Assembly (NCBI GenBank): GCA_020073615.1
Contig: JAIQEX010000004.1
Span: 1-64,000 of the forward strand
Length of the DNA stretch: 64,000 bases
Direction of reading: 5' to 3'
DNA from: Terriglobia bacterium
GTDB lineage: Bacteria; Acidobacteriota; Terriglobia; Bryobacterales; Bryobacteraceae
Within the stretch, counting starts at the first letter, position 1; each line of letters opens with the position of its first letter. Shown here piece by piece: positions 36,157 through 44,816 of the stretch. Made by a program: the position numbers and the translations under genes. The notes below the pieces were generated by a model. It was given only the letters and a program-made list of their open reading frames with translations. It was not told where the DNA came from and did no database searches.

Positions 36157-36753
36157 ATGGCGACACCCCGCCCGGAACCGGTGGAACTGCATGCGCGCGC
36201 GATGGACAACCTGCGCTACATCCGCCAAACTCTGGAGCGGGCCGGCGAGTTCACCGCGGTGCCCGGGGTGGGTGGCATGCTGATGGGGTCGACGGCGCTG
36301 GTGGCCGCGTGGATTGCCGGCGCGCAGACCGGGTCGTGGCGCTGGATGGCGGTCTGGCTGGCGGAAGGCGGAGTGGCGCTGGCCATCGGCGTCTTGGGGG
36401 CGGCGTTGAAATCGCGGCGGGTCAGGATTCCGCTGCTCTCCGGACCGGGACGCAAGTTCCTGGCCGGCTTTGCCCCGGCCCTGCTGGCGGGGGCGCTGCT
36501 CACCCTGGTGTTCTTTCGGGCGGGGATGCCCGCGCTTCTGCCGGGAGTGTGGCTGCTGCTCTACGGGGCCGGCGTGGTTTCGGGCGGCGCCGCCTCGGTT
36601 CGCGTGGTGCCGTTGATGGGGGCGTGCTTCATGGCGGCGGGCGCCGTGGCGCTGCTGCTGCCGGCGGCATCGGGCGACGTGCTGCTGGCGGCCGGCTTCG
36701 GAGGGCTGCATATCGTGTTCGGAACGATCATCGCGGTGAAGTATGGCGGGTAA
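36157..36753 (+). CDS. Integral membrane protein paired with a wHTH regulator
   Basis: 198 residues with about six hydrophobic helices after a cytoplasmic N-terminus (R-A-M-D-N-L-R-Y-I-R). No transport motif is seen. The stop overlaps the start of the following regulator gene by 11 bp, a pairing that I take as a small signalling module. Family name not known to me. Confidence 0.7.
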   Translation: MATPRPEPVELHARAMDNLRYIRQTLERAGEFTAVPGVGGMLMGSTALVAAWIAGAQTGSWRWMAVWLAEGGVALAIGVLGAALKSRRVRIPLLSGPGRKFLAGFAPALLAGALLTLVFFRAGMPALLPGVWLLLYGAGVVSGGAASVRVVPLMGACFMAAGAVALLLPAASGDVLLAAGFGGLHIVFGTIIAVKYGG

Positions 36754-37120
36754 ACAGAATACCGCGCGCCGCGAAAAAGAACGGAGGATGGAGCCCGGTC
36801 CCACCGGCGCCCCGGCGGTGGCCGGCGCGTCGAAGCTCGACCGGCTCATCCACGAACGGCTTCGTTTGGGAATGTTGAGCGCGTTATCGGTGAACGAGCC
36901 GCTCACCTTCAATGAGCTCAAGAAACTGCTCGACACCACCGACGGCAACCTGAGCGTGCACGCCCGGAAGCTGGAAGAGGCGGGTTACGTGGCGTGCAGC
37001 AAATCGTTCCAGGGGCGCATGCCCAAGACGGAATACCGCATGACGGCGGCGGGACGGCGCGCGCTGGAGCGGTACCTGGACCACATGGAAGCGCTGATCC
37101 AGGCGATGCGGGACAAGTGA
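36743..37120 (+). CDS. Winged-helix transcriptional regulator
   Basis: 125 residues. The winged-helix core has L-I-H-E-R-L-R-L-G-M-L-S-A-L, then F-N-E-L-K-K-L-L-D-T-T-D-G-N-L-S-V-H and the recognition turn K-L-E-E-A-G-Y-V. This resembles the HTH_34/ArsR-like group found in front of or behind small membrane proteins. It overlaps the upstream membrane gene and probably regulates this pair. Start at 36743; the ATG at 36788 has a ribosome site too close to use. Confidence 0.82.
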   Translation: MAGKQNTARREKERRMEPGPTGAPAVAGASKLDRLIHERLRLGMLSALSVNEPLTFNELKKLLDTTDGNLSVHARKLEEAGYVACSKSFQGRMPKTEYRMTAAGRRALERYLDHMEALIQAMRDK

Positions 37121-37132
37121 GGCTCTTTTTTT

Positions 37133-37843
37133 ATGGCTTTTAACTTTACCAATCAAAGTACTCTGCATGCAGGCATCATCATGGACGGCAACGGGCGTTG
37201 GGCCCTGGGGCGCGGGCTGCCGCGCGCGGCCGGCCATCGCGCCGGCGTGGCGACGGTGGAGCGCGTGGTGGAGGCGGCGCCGGGCGCGGGCATCGGCGTC
37301 CTGACGCTGTTTGCCTTTTCCTCGGACAACTGGCGCCGGCCGCCCGCGGAGGTGGACGCGCTGATGCGCATGTTGAGCTCCTACCTGGAAAAAGAGGTGG
37401 GCCGCTGCGTGGAAAAGGGCGTTCGGCTGCAAGCCATCGGACGGCGCGACCGCCTGGCGCCCGGGCTGTGCCGGGCCATCGCACAAGCGGAAGCGGCCAC
37501 TCGTTCCGGGACCGGCCTGTGGCTGCGCATCGCCATCGACTATTCCGGGCGCGACGCGATTCTGGCGGCCGCGCGCGGCCTGGCGAACCTGTCTCGGGAA
37601 TCGCTGGAACTGGCCTTGGGGCCGCCCGTGGATCTGCTGATTCGCACCGGCGGCGAGCACCGGCTCAGCGATTTTCTGCTGTGGGAGAGCGCCTACGCGG
37701 AACTGGTCTTCTCGCAGCGCATGTGGCCGGACTTCGGGCCGGAAGACCTGGAAGCGGCGGTGCGGGAATTCCGCGGCAGAGTGCGCCGGTTCGGGGGCAT
37801 ACCCGCGCCAACGCCTCGGCGGCAGGAGGCATGGCTGGATTAG
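37133..37843 (+). CDS. uppS: Isoprenyl transferase (undecaprenyl diphosphate synthase family)
   Basis: 236 residues. A cis-prenyltransferase that builds the C55 lipid carrier of the cell wall. D18 in M-D-G-N-G-R-W-A is the catalytic site; [10 protein letters not shown] and [20 protein letters not shown] follow. The leader before the ATG is T-rich with no clear ribosome site. In most genomes the gene is linked to cdsA and dxr; here dxr lies some 24 kb away. Confidence 0.93.
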   Translation: MAFNFTNQSTLHAGIIMDGNGRWALGRGLPRAAGHRAGVATVERVVEAAPGAGIGVLTLFAFSSDNWRRPPAEVDALMRMLSSYLEKEVGRCVEKGVRLQAIGRRDRLAPGLCRAIAQAEAATRSGTGLWLRIAIDYSGRDAILAAARGLANLSRESLELALGPPVDLLIRTGGEHRLSDFLLWESAYAELVFSQRMWPDFGPEDLEAAVREFRGRVRRFGGIPAPTPRRQEAWLD

Positions 37844-37882
37844 CGCTGCCGGGTCATACGGAGGGGCGCGGCGTATCGCGCC

Positions 37883-38737
37883 TTACCCGCCCGCCGCCGC
37901 CCGCACGCGCCGCTCGACATCGGCGCGGAACCGGTCTACAAACCCCAACACATAATCCGCCGCCGAGAGGCTCGCATCCTGCACCAGCGGCGTCAGGTCC
38001 ATGGCAAAGCTCAGCGCGGCCGCTTCATCGGTGCCATGCGAGGCGAAGTAGGTGGCGTGCGCCAGGCGCCGGCCGGCAGTCGCCAGGTCGTAGCGCTTGC
38101 CGCCGCTCACCTGGGAATCGAATACGCCCACCAGGGCCGCGGCGATGTTGGAACGCTCCGCCACCGGCAGGGCCTGCTTGTCCTCGTCAGGCAGCCAGTC
38201 CAGGTCGCGCCACACCTCGCAGCCGTAGACACGTTGCGGCTTCACGTCGTCCCGCGCACCGCGCAGGGCCGCAATGGCGCGCATGGCCACGCCGACGTGG
38301 GTATCGTGCTTGTCCGCCAGGTTGTGCAGGTACACCACCTCGGGCCGGGCCGCGCGCAGGATCAGGCTGAGGTCCTCCACCACCGCGGTGTTCTTCGAGT
38401 CCTTCACCGCGGCGCTGGGAAAGCCCAGTTGGATCTGGCAGGCGTACTCGCCCACATAGGCCGCCTTGCGCTGTTCCACCAGGCGCACCTGCTGCATCTC
38501 CTGGTCGGTGTAATCGCCGTAGATTCCCGCCCGCGGGCTGCCCGCGCCGTTGGTTACCACCACGCCGGTGAACCACTTGTCCTGGCGGCCGAAACACTCG
38601 GCTACGCCGTGGTAGGCCATGATCTCGATATCGTCCTGGTGCGCGGAAATGCACAGGTGCGTGGTGCGCGCCAGCGCCGCCTCCGGCGCCACGCCGTCGG
38701 GAACAAAAAAGTCCGCGCCCGGATTATGAAATTGCAT
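37883..38737 (-). CDS. PIG-L/LmbE-family deacetylase
   Basis: 284 residues. The zinc motif of this family appears as A-H-Q-D-D-I-E-I-M-A (His, Asp-Asp) with H-N-L-A-D-K-H-D-T-H as the second histidine site. Such enzymes remove N-acetyl or related groups from sugar amines. Start at the ATG at 38737, overlapping the upstream kinase gene by 14 bp, so the two are coupled and may act on the same sugar. Confidence 0.88.
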   Translation of the reverse strand: MQFHNPGADFFVPDGVAPEAALARTTHLCISAHQDDIEIMAYHGVAECFGRQDKWFTGVVVTNGAGSPRAGIYGDYTDQEMQQVRLVEQRKAAYVGEYACQIQLGFPSAAVKDSKNTAVVEDLSLILRAARPEVVYLHNLADKHDTHVGVAMRAIAALRGARDDVKPQRVYGCEVWRDLDWLPDEDKQALPVAERSNIAAALVGVFDSQVSGGKRYDLATAGRRLAHATYFASHGTDEAAALSFAMDLTPLVQDASLSAADYVLGFVDRFRADVERRVRAAAGG

Positions 38738-40151
38738 GTATCTTCTCCTGTACTCCAATGGCCGGCAAACTGGCCGCGGCAATGGCCTGTCCGTGCCGCT
38801 TCTCTTTCTCGTCGGGAATGTGAAAACGGACGCGCTCCGCCACCTCCGGGAACTCCGCCCGCAGCACCTTCTCCGCCACCGCCAGAATCCAATCTCCGCC
38901 CTCGCCCGACATCACGCGCCCCAGCACCAGCAGGTTGCGGAAGTCGTATAGATCGGCGTAATGCGCGATGTTGTAGCCGAAATAGACGCCGATGGTCTCG
39001 TAGATTTTGCGCGCGCGCGCATCGCCCGCCCCCGACAGCTTCTGGACGTGCTCCAGCTTTACGGGGAGCGGCATATCCGCGGGAAGCTCGATGCCTGCCG
39101 GCGCGAGCAGGCGCCCCACGGCCTGCTGCGAGAAATACTGCGCCCCCACGCCGCGGTCGCCCGACCACTCGTCGGCCGGCGCATTGTCGCGGTAGTCCAC
39201 GGGCACGAATGCCAGCTCATTCAACCAGGTCGTGATCCTGCCTTCCGGCGTGACGAACCCCGACGCCAGGCTGCTGCCCATGGCAATGCCCAGCACGGCA
39301 TTGTCGCCGAGCGCCATGGACCCGGCCAGCGCCGTCACCTCGCCATCGTTCACCACGTCGAACGGCACCCCGCCCCACGCCGCCTGTAGTTCGAAAAACA
39401 GGCGCCGCACGCGACTGTCGAACAGGGGCTGCGGCACCCCGCGGTAGAGCGAGCCCACGCGCACCTCGTTGGCCACGTAGACGCCGGCGGCGCTGCCTCC
39501 GATGGCGTCGACGCGCGGCAACCGGGCGGCCGCACGCCGCAGCGAATCGTCGATGCCTTCGTAGTGATACTGCGGGTCCGCCTGCGCGCTTGGGCTCCAC
39601 GGAACTTCTTCGCTGAAGATCACCGTCCCGCCGGCCACGGCGGCGCACTTGCGATCGCTCGCTCCCAGGTCGAAACCGATGCGATAGCCCTCCAGGTGGC
39701 GGCCCAGCGCCGCCGCGGTCTCTTTCTCCACCGGCGCCTTGTCGAATGCCGTGCTCGCAATGGTCATCGGCCGCCCGTACACGCGCTCGCCCATGAACTG
39801 GTAGTCGAACGCGCGCGCGCCCTCGGGCCCATACACACTCCGCAGGTAGCCGGCGAGGCGCGGCGCTCCCGCAATGGTGACGCGCCATCCGCCTTTCTGC
39901 CACAACAGAAATTTCAACAACCGCTCTACATAAAGGTTGTTGATCGCCACGCAGGCATCTTCATCGGGCAGGATCCTGGTGCGGTAGAGCGACACCGAGC
40001 CGTCGCTCCGCTCGAGAGCGATCGCCAGGTTCTGGCCGCCTCCGCTCTCGTGGACCATGGCGCGGTAAGCCCGGTTCCACAGCGCCGCCGGAGCGAACTC
40101 CGGGTCCAGAACCGGGCGGAACCGCGGCCACAGGGAAATGGTTGGGGTCAT
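38724..40151 (-). CDS. ROK-like sugar kinase/ASKHA protein, large variant
   Basis: 475 residues. The ASKHA phosphate-1 loop appears as G-F-D-L-G-A-S-D-R near residue 155 and again V-V-N-D-G-E-V-T-A-L-A-G and G-I-A-M-G-S-S-L-A-S-G later, which fits a ROK-type fold preceded by an N-terminal domain of about 140 residues. Zinc-binding ROK cysteines are not evident. Upstream of the PIG-L deacetylase, divergent from xylulokinase. A role in amino-sugar or glycoside metabolism is inferred. Confidence 0.75.
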   Translation of the reverse strand: MTPTISLWPRFRPVLDPEFAPAALWNRAYRAMVHESGGGQNLAIALERSDGSVSLYRTRILPDEDACVAINNLYVERLLKFLLWQKGGWRVTIAGAPRLAGYLRSVYGPEGARAFDYQFMGERVYGRPMTIASTAFDKAPVEKETAAALGRHLEGYRIGFDLGASDRKCAAVAGGTVIFSEEVPWSPSAQADPQYHYEGIDDSLRRAAARLPRVDAIGGSAAGVYVANEVRVGSLYRGVPQPLFDSRVRRLFFELQAAWGGVPFDVVNDGEVTALAGSMALGDNAVLGIAMGSSLASGFVTPEGRITTWLNELAFVPVDYRDNAPADEWSGDRGVGAQYFSQQAVGRLLAPAGIELPADMPLPVKLEHVQKLSGAGDARARKIYETIGVYFGYNIAHYADLYDFRNLLVLGRVMSGEGGDWILAVAEKVLRAEFPEVAERVRFHIPDEKEKRHGQAIAAASLPAIGVQEKIHAIS

Positions 40152-40223
40152 AATCGTCTACCCTTCATGGTGGTCCCGGCAACGCGCGTGTGTCCAGTTC
40201 ACAACCGTTATTGGCTTTGTTAC

Positions 40224-40240
40224 GGCGGTTCGTTACCGCC
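40224..40240. promoter_or_regulatory. Hairpin/operator-like inverted repeat in divergent promoter region
   Basis: GGCGGT (40224-40229) and ACCGCC (40235-40240) with a five-base centre lie in the 137 bp gap between two divergent sugar genes. It could be an operator for both. No regulator gene is next to it. Confidence 0.35.
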
Positions 40241-40288
40241 ATCGAACATAGTTGTTTTGAGGGAGTTGCGGTGGCACCATAGAGGACT

Positions 40289-41776
40289 ATGTGGCTCGGT
40301 GTGGATATCGGCACGGGAAGCTCCCGCGCCCTTCTGGTGGACCAGCGCGGCCGCGTTTGCGCAGGATATACCGCGGCCCACGAGGAAATGCGCATGGAGC
40401 GCCCCCTGTGGGCCGAGCAGCGCCCCGAAAACTGGTGGGACGCCGCCGTCGCCGCCATCCGCGGCGCGCTCGCGGCGGGCGGCATCTCCGGCGGCCAGGT
40501 CAAGGGAATCGGCCTCTCCGGCCAGATGCACGGCCTGGTGATCCTCGATGACGGCGGCCGCGTCATCCGTCCGGCGCTGATCTGGTGCGACCAGCGCAGC
40601 CAGGCGCAAGTGGACGCGGTCAACGCGAAGATCGGCCGTGAGAACGTCCTGAAGTACACCGCCAATCCCGTGCTCACCGGCTTCACGCTGCCCAAACTGT
40701 TGTGGGTGCGCGACCATGAGCCGCGGAATTTCGAGCGGGTGCGGAAGCTGCTCCTGCCCAAGGATTATGTCCGCTTCCGGCTGACCGGCGAATTCGCCTC
40801 GGAGGTCTCCGATGCCTCCGGCACCGCGCTTTTCGACGTGGTCGAGCGGCGCTGGTCGTGGCCCATGGTTGATGGCCTCGGACTGGATCGCGCCATCCTG
40901 CCGCGTTGTTACGAATCGAGCGACATCACCGGCGAGATCACGAGAGAAGCCGCGCAGCTCACCGGGCTCCAGGCCGGCACCCCCGTGGTAGGCGGCGCGG
41001 GCGACCAGGCGGCCAGCGCCGTGGGCAACGGCATCGTCGAACCGGGAATCGTCTCTTGCACCATCGGCACTTCCGGCGTGGTATTCGCGCACATGGAACA
41101 GGTGGCGTACGACCCGGCGGGCCGCGTCCACACTTTCTGCCACGCCGTACGCGACCGGTGGCACGTCATGGGAGTCACCCAGGGCGCCGGCCTGAGCCTG
41201 CAATGGTTCCGCAACCAACTGGCGCCGGGCACGGCCTACGATGCGCTCACCGCGCTGGCCGCGCAATCCCCGCCCGGCGCCCAGGGCCTCTTCTGGCTGC
41301 CCTACCTGATGGGCGAGCGCACGCCGCACCTCGATGCCGCCGCGCGCGGCGGCTGGATCGGCCTCACCGCCAGCCACACTCGTGCCGACCTGGTCCGGGC
41401 GCTGCTCGAAGGCGTCTCCTACAGCCTGCGCGACTGCCTGGATATCGTCCAGGAATTGGGCGTGGCCGCGAACTCCGTGCGCGCCTCGGGCGGCGGCGCG
41501 GTGAGCGCCTTCTGGCGGCAGTTGCTGGCCGACGTGCTCGACCAGCGCGTGGTCACGCTCGAGACGCAGGAGGGCTCGGCCTACGGCGCCGCCCTGCTGG
41601 CGCTCGCCGGCACCGGCGAATACGCCTCCGTACCCGAAGTGTGCCGCGCCGCCATTCGCGAAACGGGCTCGGTCTCGCCGGAGCCCGCCTCGGCCGCCTT
41701 CTATGAGAAGGGTCACCGCATTTACCAGGCGCTCTACCCGGCGCTGAAGCCGATTTACGGCGCAATCGGCTCCTAG
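40289..41776 (+). CDS. xylB: Xylulokinase
   Basis: 495 residues, a FGGY-family kinase. G-V-D-I-G-T-G-S-S-R-A-L is at the N-terminus, G-L-S-G-Q-M-H-G-L at about 75-83, and the ATP-binding G-G-A-G-D-Q-A-A-S-A-V-G-N-G and W-R-Q-L-L-A-D-V segments later. The G-Q-M-H-G motif is typical of D-xylulose kinases. Divergent from the kinase/deacetylase pair and probably coregulated with them; no xylose isomerase is in the window. Confidence 0.92.
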   Translation: MWLGVDIGTGSSRALLVDQRGRVCAGYTAAHEEMRMERPLWAEQRPENWWDAAVAAIRGALAAGGISGGQVKGIGLSGQMHGLVILDDGGRVIRPALIWCDQRSQAQVDAVNAKIGRENVLKYTANPVLTGFTLPKLLWVRDHEPRNFERVRKLLLPKDYVRFRLTGEFASEVSDASGTALFDVVERRWSWPMVDGLGLDRAILPRCYESSDITGEITREAAQLTGLQAGTPVVGGAGDQAASAVGNGIVEPGIVSCTIGTSGVVFAHMEQVAYDPAGRVHTFCHAVRDRWHVMGVTQGAGLSLQWFRNQLAPGTAYDALTALAAQSPPGAQGLFWLPYLMGERTPHLDAAARGGWIGLTASHTRADLVRALLEGVSYSLRDCLDIVQELGVAANSVRASGGGAVSAFWRQLLADVLDQRVVTLETQEGSAYGAALLALAGTGEYASVPEVCRAAIRETGSVSPEPASAAFYEKGHRIYQALYPALKPIYGAIGS

Positions 41777-41908
41777 TACTGCCGGGCGCCGAAGCGCAAG
41801 CCGTGAGCTCCCCGCGGCAAACCTGCGCTGCGATACCTCGCGGCGCATGGCCGTGGAACCCTCGCCAGACCCGACCCCGCAACCCCGTTTCCTCTATAGT
41901 AGTCGGAG

Positions 41909-42550
41909 GTGGAAGAGCCATTCGAGCAGGAGGGAATTCGCGGGGTCTGGCATCTGCCGGATCAGCCAAATGGCGATGGGCTGGCGCTGACGCACGGCGC
42001 CGGGTCGAACTGTAACGCTCCGTTGCTGGTGAGCATGGCGCGGGCCTTCGCCGAAGCCGGCTACCAGGTGCTGCGCTACGATCTGCCTTTTCGCTGTGAG
42101 CGGCCGAAAGGGCCGCCGTTTCCCGCCGGCGCGGCGCGCGACCGCGAAGGCGTCGTGCGCGCGGTGGAGATGGTAAGGCAGCGGGCGAGCGGGCGCGTCT
42201 TTGCCGGCGGGCATTCTTATGGCGGACGGCAAACCGCCATGGCAGCGGCCGAGCGTCCGGAACTGGCGGCGGCACTGCTGCTGCTGTCGTATCCTTTGCA
42301 TCCGCCGCGCAAGCCGGAGCAGAAGCGGACCGCCTTCTTTCCGGAGTTGCGGACGCGGGTGCTGTTCGTGCACGGCACCGCCGATCCGTTCGCCACGCTC
42401 GAAGAACTGCGCGCGGCCATGACGCTGATTCCGGCGCCCACGGATCTGCTGGCGGTCGCGGGCGCGGGGCACGATCTGAAACGCGCGGCCGACCTTGCGC
42501 CCGAGATCCTCACGCGGTTCCTCGCACTGCTCTGCTATTCTGAGAAATAA
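41909..42550 (+). CDS. Alpha/beta hydrolase of the KANL3/Tex30 type
   Basis: 213 residues. T-H-G-A-G-S-N opens the fold, the nucleophile elbow is G-G-H-S-Y-G-G-R, and the catalytic triad Asp and His are in H-G-T-A-D-P and A-G-H-D. Members of this group are dienelactone-hydrolase-like enzymes of unclear substrate. The start is a GTG at 41909 with a GGAG very close before it; the exact start is uncertain. Ends 14 bp before trpE(G). Confidence 0.82.
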   Translation: MEEPFEQEGIRGVWHLPDQPNGDGLALTHGAGSNCNAPLLVSMARAFAEAGYQVLRYDLPFRCERPKGPPFPAGAARDREGVVRAVEMVRQRASGRVFAGGHSYGGRQTAMAAAERPELAAALLLLSYPLHPPRKPEQKRTAFFPELRTRVLFVHGTADPFATLEELRAAMTLIPAPTDLLAVAGAGHDLKRAADLAPEILTRFLALLCYSEK

Positions 42551-42564
42551 TTCCCGCCAGGGTC

Positions 42565-44739
42565 ATGCTTATGCGCGAATACCGCTATACGACTCCCCAC
42601 GGGATCCAGGTCGCGCGCACCGTCTCGAAGGCCGGTTTCCGGAAGGGCCTGAAGCACGTGCAGCGCGATCTGGACCGGCACCGGGGTATCTATCTCTCCT
42701 CGGGGTACGAGTATCCCGGGCGGTATTCGCGCTGGGATATCGCCTCCACCTGCCCGCCGCTGGAGATCGCCGCCTGGGACCGCCGCGTGGAATTCCGCCC
42801 CCTCAACGAGCGCGGCCGAAGGATCGCGGAGTTGCTCGAACCGGTGCTGGCCGGCCATCCGCACTGGGAGACGTTCGGGCTCGAGGAGGGCACGCTGGCA
42901 GGAGTGCTGAAGCCTTTGCCGAAGCTGTTTCCGGAAGAGGAGCGCAGCAAGCAGCCCTCGGTGTTCTCGATTCTGCGCGCGCTGGTCGAGGAGTTTCGCG
43001 GCGAGGAGGATTCGCGCCTGGGCCTGGTTGGCGCGTTCGGCTACGACCTGCTGTTCCAGTTCGAGCCCATCGAAAAGAAATTCCCGCGTAGCGGCCATAA
43101 AGATCTGCACCTGTTTCTCTGCGACGACATCTGGTTCATGGACCGCAAGAAGGAGCAGATCGAGCGCTACCGGTACGAGTTCGAGCGAGAGGGCGTCTCC
43201 ACGCGCGGCCTGGCGCGCGATGCCGGGGAGATCGCGCGGCCTCCCAAATCAAAACCCGGCGAAATTGTCTCGGACCACACGCCCGAGGAGTACATGGCCA
43301 ACGTGGAGCGGGTGCGCGAAGGCATGCGTCGCGGCGATTACTACGAAGTGGTGCTGCGCCAGACTTTCCGCACGCCCTATGCGGGCAAGGCGTCGGAACT
43401 GTTCGAACGGGTGCAGCGCGCCAGCCCCAGCCCCTATGAGTTCTTTCTGCAATTCGGCGACGAGCAACTGCTGGGGGCATCGCCCGAGATGTTCGTGCGG
43501 GTGGAGGGGCGGCGCGTCGAGACCTGCCCGATTGCCGGCACCGCGCAGCGGACCGGCGACCCGCTGCGCGACGCCGACAACATCCGCGAGCTGCTGAAAT
43601 CGGCCAAGGAAGAGTCCGAGCTGACCATGTGCACGGATGTGGACCGCAACGACAAGTCGCGGGTGTGCGAGCCGGGCAGCGTGAAGGTGATCGGGCGGCG
43701 GCTGATTGAATCGTACGCCGGCGTGTTCCACACGGTGGACCACGTGGAAGGGACGCTCCAGGAAGGCTTCGATGCGCTGGATGCGTTCCTCAGCCACATG
43801 TGGGCGGTGACGGTGATCGGCGCGCCCAAGAAGGCCGCGGCGCAGACCGTGGAGGCGCTGGAGAAGGACGCGCGCGGCTGGTACGGCGGCGCGGTGGGCA
43901 TGCTCTCGCTCAACGGTGACATCAATACCGGCATCCTGATCCGCACCACCTATCTGCGCGGCGGCGTGGCTTCCTACCCGGTGGGCGCGACCCTGCTCTT
44001 CGATTCGGTACCGGCCATGGAGGAGCGCGAGACGCGCTTGAAAGCCACCGGATTCTTCCGCACGCTGGGCGCGGAAGAGCCGGCGCACCGCGTGGAGCGC
44101 GAGGCGGAGCGTGGGCCGGCGGGCGCGGGCACCAGGCTCCTGCTGGTGGATAACGACGACTGTTTCATACACACGCTGGCCAACTACGCGCGACAGACCG
44201 GAGCCGAAGTGGTGACGTATCGCGCGGGGTTTCCGGCGGAGCTGATTGCGCAGGTGGCGCCGAGCCTGATCCTGATTTCCCCGGGCCCGGGCCGGCCGGC
44301 GGATTTCGGCGTGCCCGGCCTGGTGAAGACCGCCGTCCGTTTGGGCGTGCCCCTGTTCGGCGTTTGCCTGGGACTGCAAGGCATTGTGGAGGCGTTCGGC
44401 GGCGAGTTGGGCGTGCTCGATTACCCCATGCACGGCAAGCCCTCGACGGTGCGCCACCGCAATGTCGGAGTCTTCGAAGGTCTGCCCGAGGAGTTTCCCG
44501 CCGGCCGCTATCACTCGCTCTATGCGCGGCGCGAGACCTTCCCGGCGTGCCTCGAAGTGACCGCGGAATCGACCGATGGCGTGATTATGGGCGTGCGCCA
44601 CCGGGAACTGCCCATCGAGGCGGTGCAGTTCCATCCGGAGTCGATCCTCACGGCCGAGGGCGGCCATGGGCTGAAGCTCATGGAAAACGCCGTGAAGCTG
44701 GGCAGGACAGTGAGGGCTTTCAAACCTGCTATACTGTGA
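42565..44739 (+). CDS. trpE(G): Fused anthranilate synthase TrpE(G)
   Basis: 724 residues. Residues about 1-520 are the chorismate-using component: E-E-R-S-K near 160, C-P-I-A-G-T-A-Q-R, D-V-D-R-N-D-K-S-R and G-G-A-V-G-M-L-S-L. Residues about 530-724 are a class I glutamine amidotransferase with the nucleophile in F-G-V-C-L-G-L-Q-G and the His-Glu pair in Q-F-H-P-E-S-I. This fused form is known from rhizobia and related bacteria. No other trp gene follows, so tryptophan synthesis genes are dispersed. Confidence 0.93.
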   Translation: MLMREYRYTTPHGIQVARTVSKAGFRKGLKHVQRDLDRHRGIYLSSGYEYPGRYSRWDIASTCPPLEIAAWDRRVEFRPLNERGRRIAELLEPVLAGHPHWETFGLEEGTLAGVLKPLPKLFPEEERSKQPSVFSILRALVEEFRGEEDSRLGLVGAFGYDLLFQFEPIEKKFPRSGHKDLHLFLCDDIWFMDRKKEQIERYRYEFEREGVSTRGLARDAGEIARPPKSKPGEIVSDHTPEEYMANVERVREGMRRGDYYEVVLRQTFRTPYAGKASELFERVQRASPSPYEFFLQFGDEQLLGASPEMFVRVEGRRVETCPIAGTAQRTGDPLRDADNIRELLKSAKEESELTMCTDVDRNDKSRVCEPGSVKVIGRRLIESYAGVFHTVDHVEGTLQEGFDALDAFLSHMWAVTVIGAPKKAAAQTVEALEKDARGWYGGAVGMLSLNGDINTGILIRTTYLRGGVASYPVGATLLFDSVPAMEERETRLKATGFFRTLGAEEPAHRVEREAERGPAGAGTRLLLVDNDDCFIHTLANYARQTGAEVVTYRAGFPAELIAQVAPSLILISPGPGRPADFGVPGLVKTAVRLGVPLFGVCLGLQGIVEAFGGELGVLDYPMHGKPSTVRHRNVGVFEGLPEEFPAGRYHSLYARRETFPACLEVTAESTDGVIMGVRHRELPIEAVQFHPESILTAEGGHGLKLMENAVKLGRTVRAFKPAIL

Positions 44740-44816
44740 ACGTACACGAAGTCGATCCGCAATCTTTCTCCCCTCACCGGTAGCCGGCTCGCTGATTTCC
44801 TTCCACAAAACGAAAA

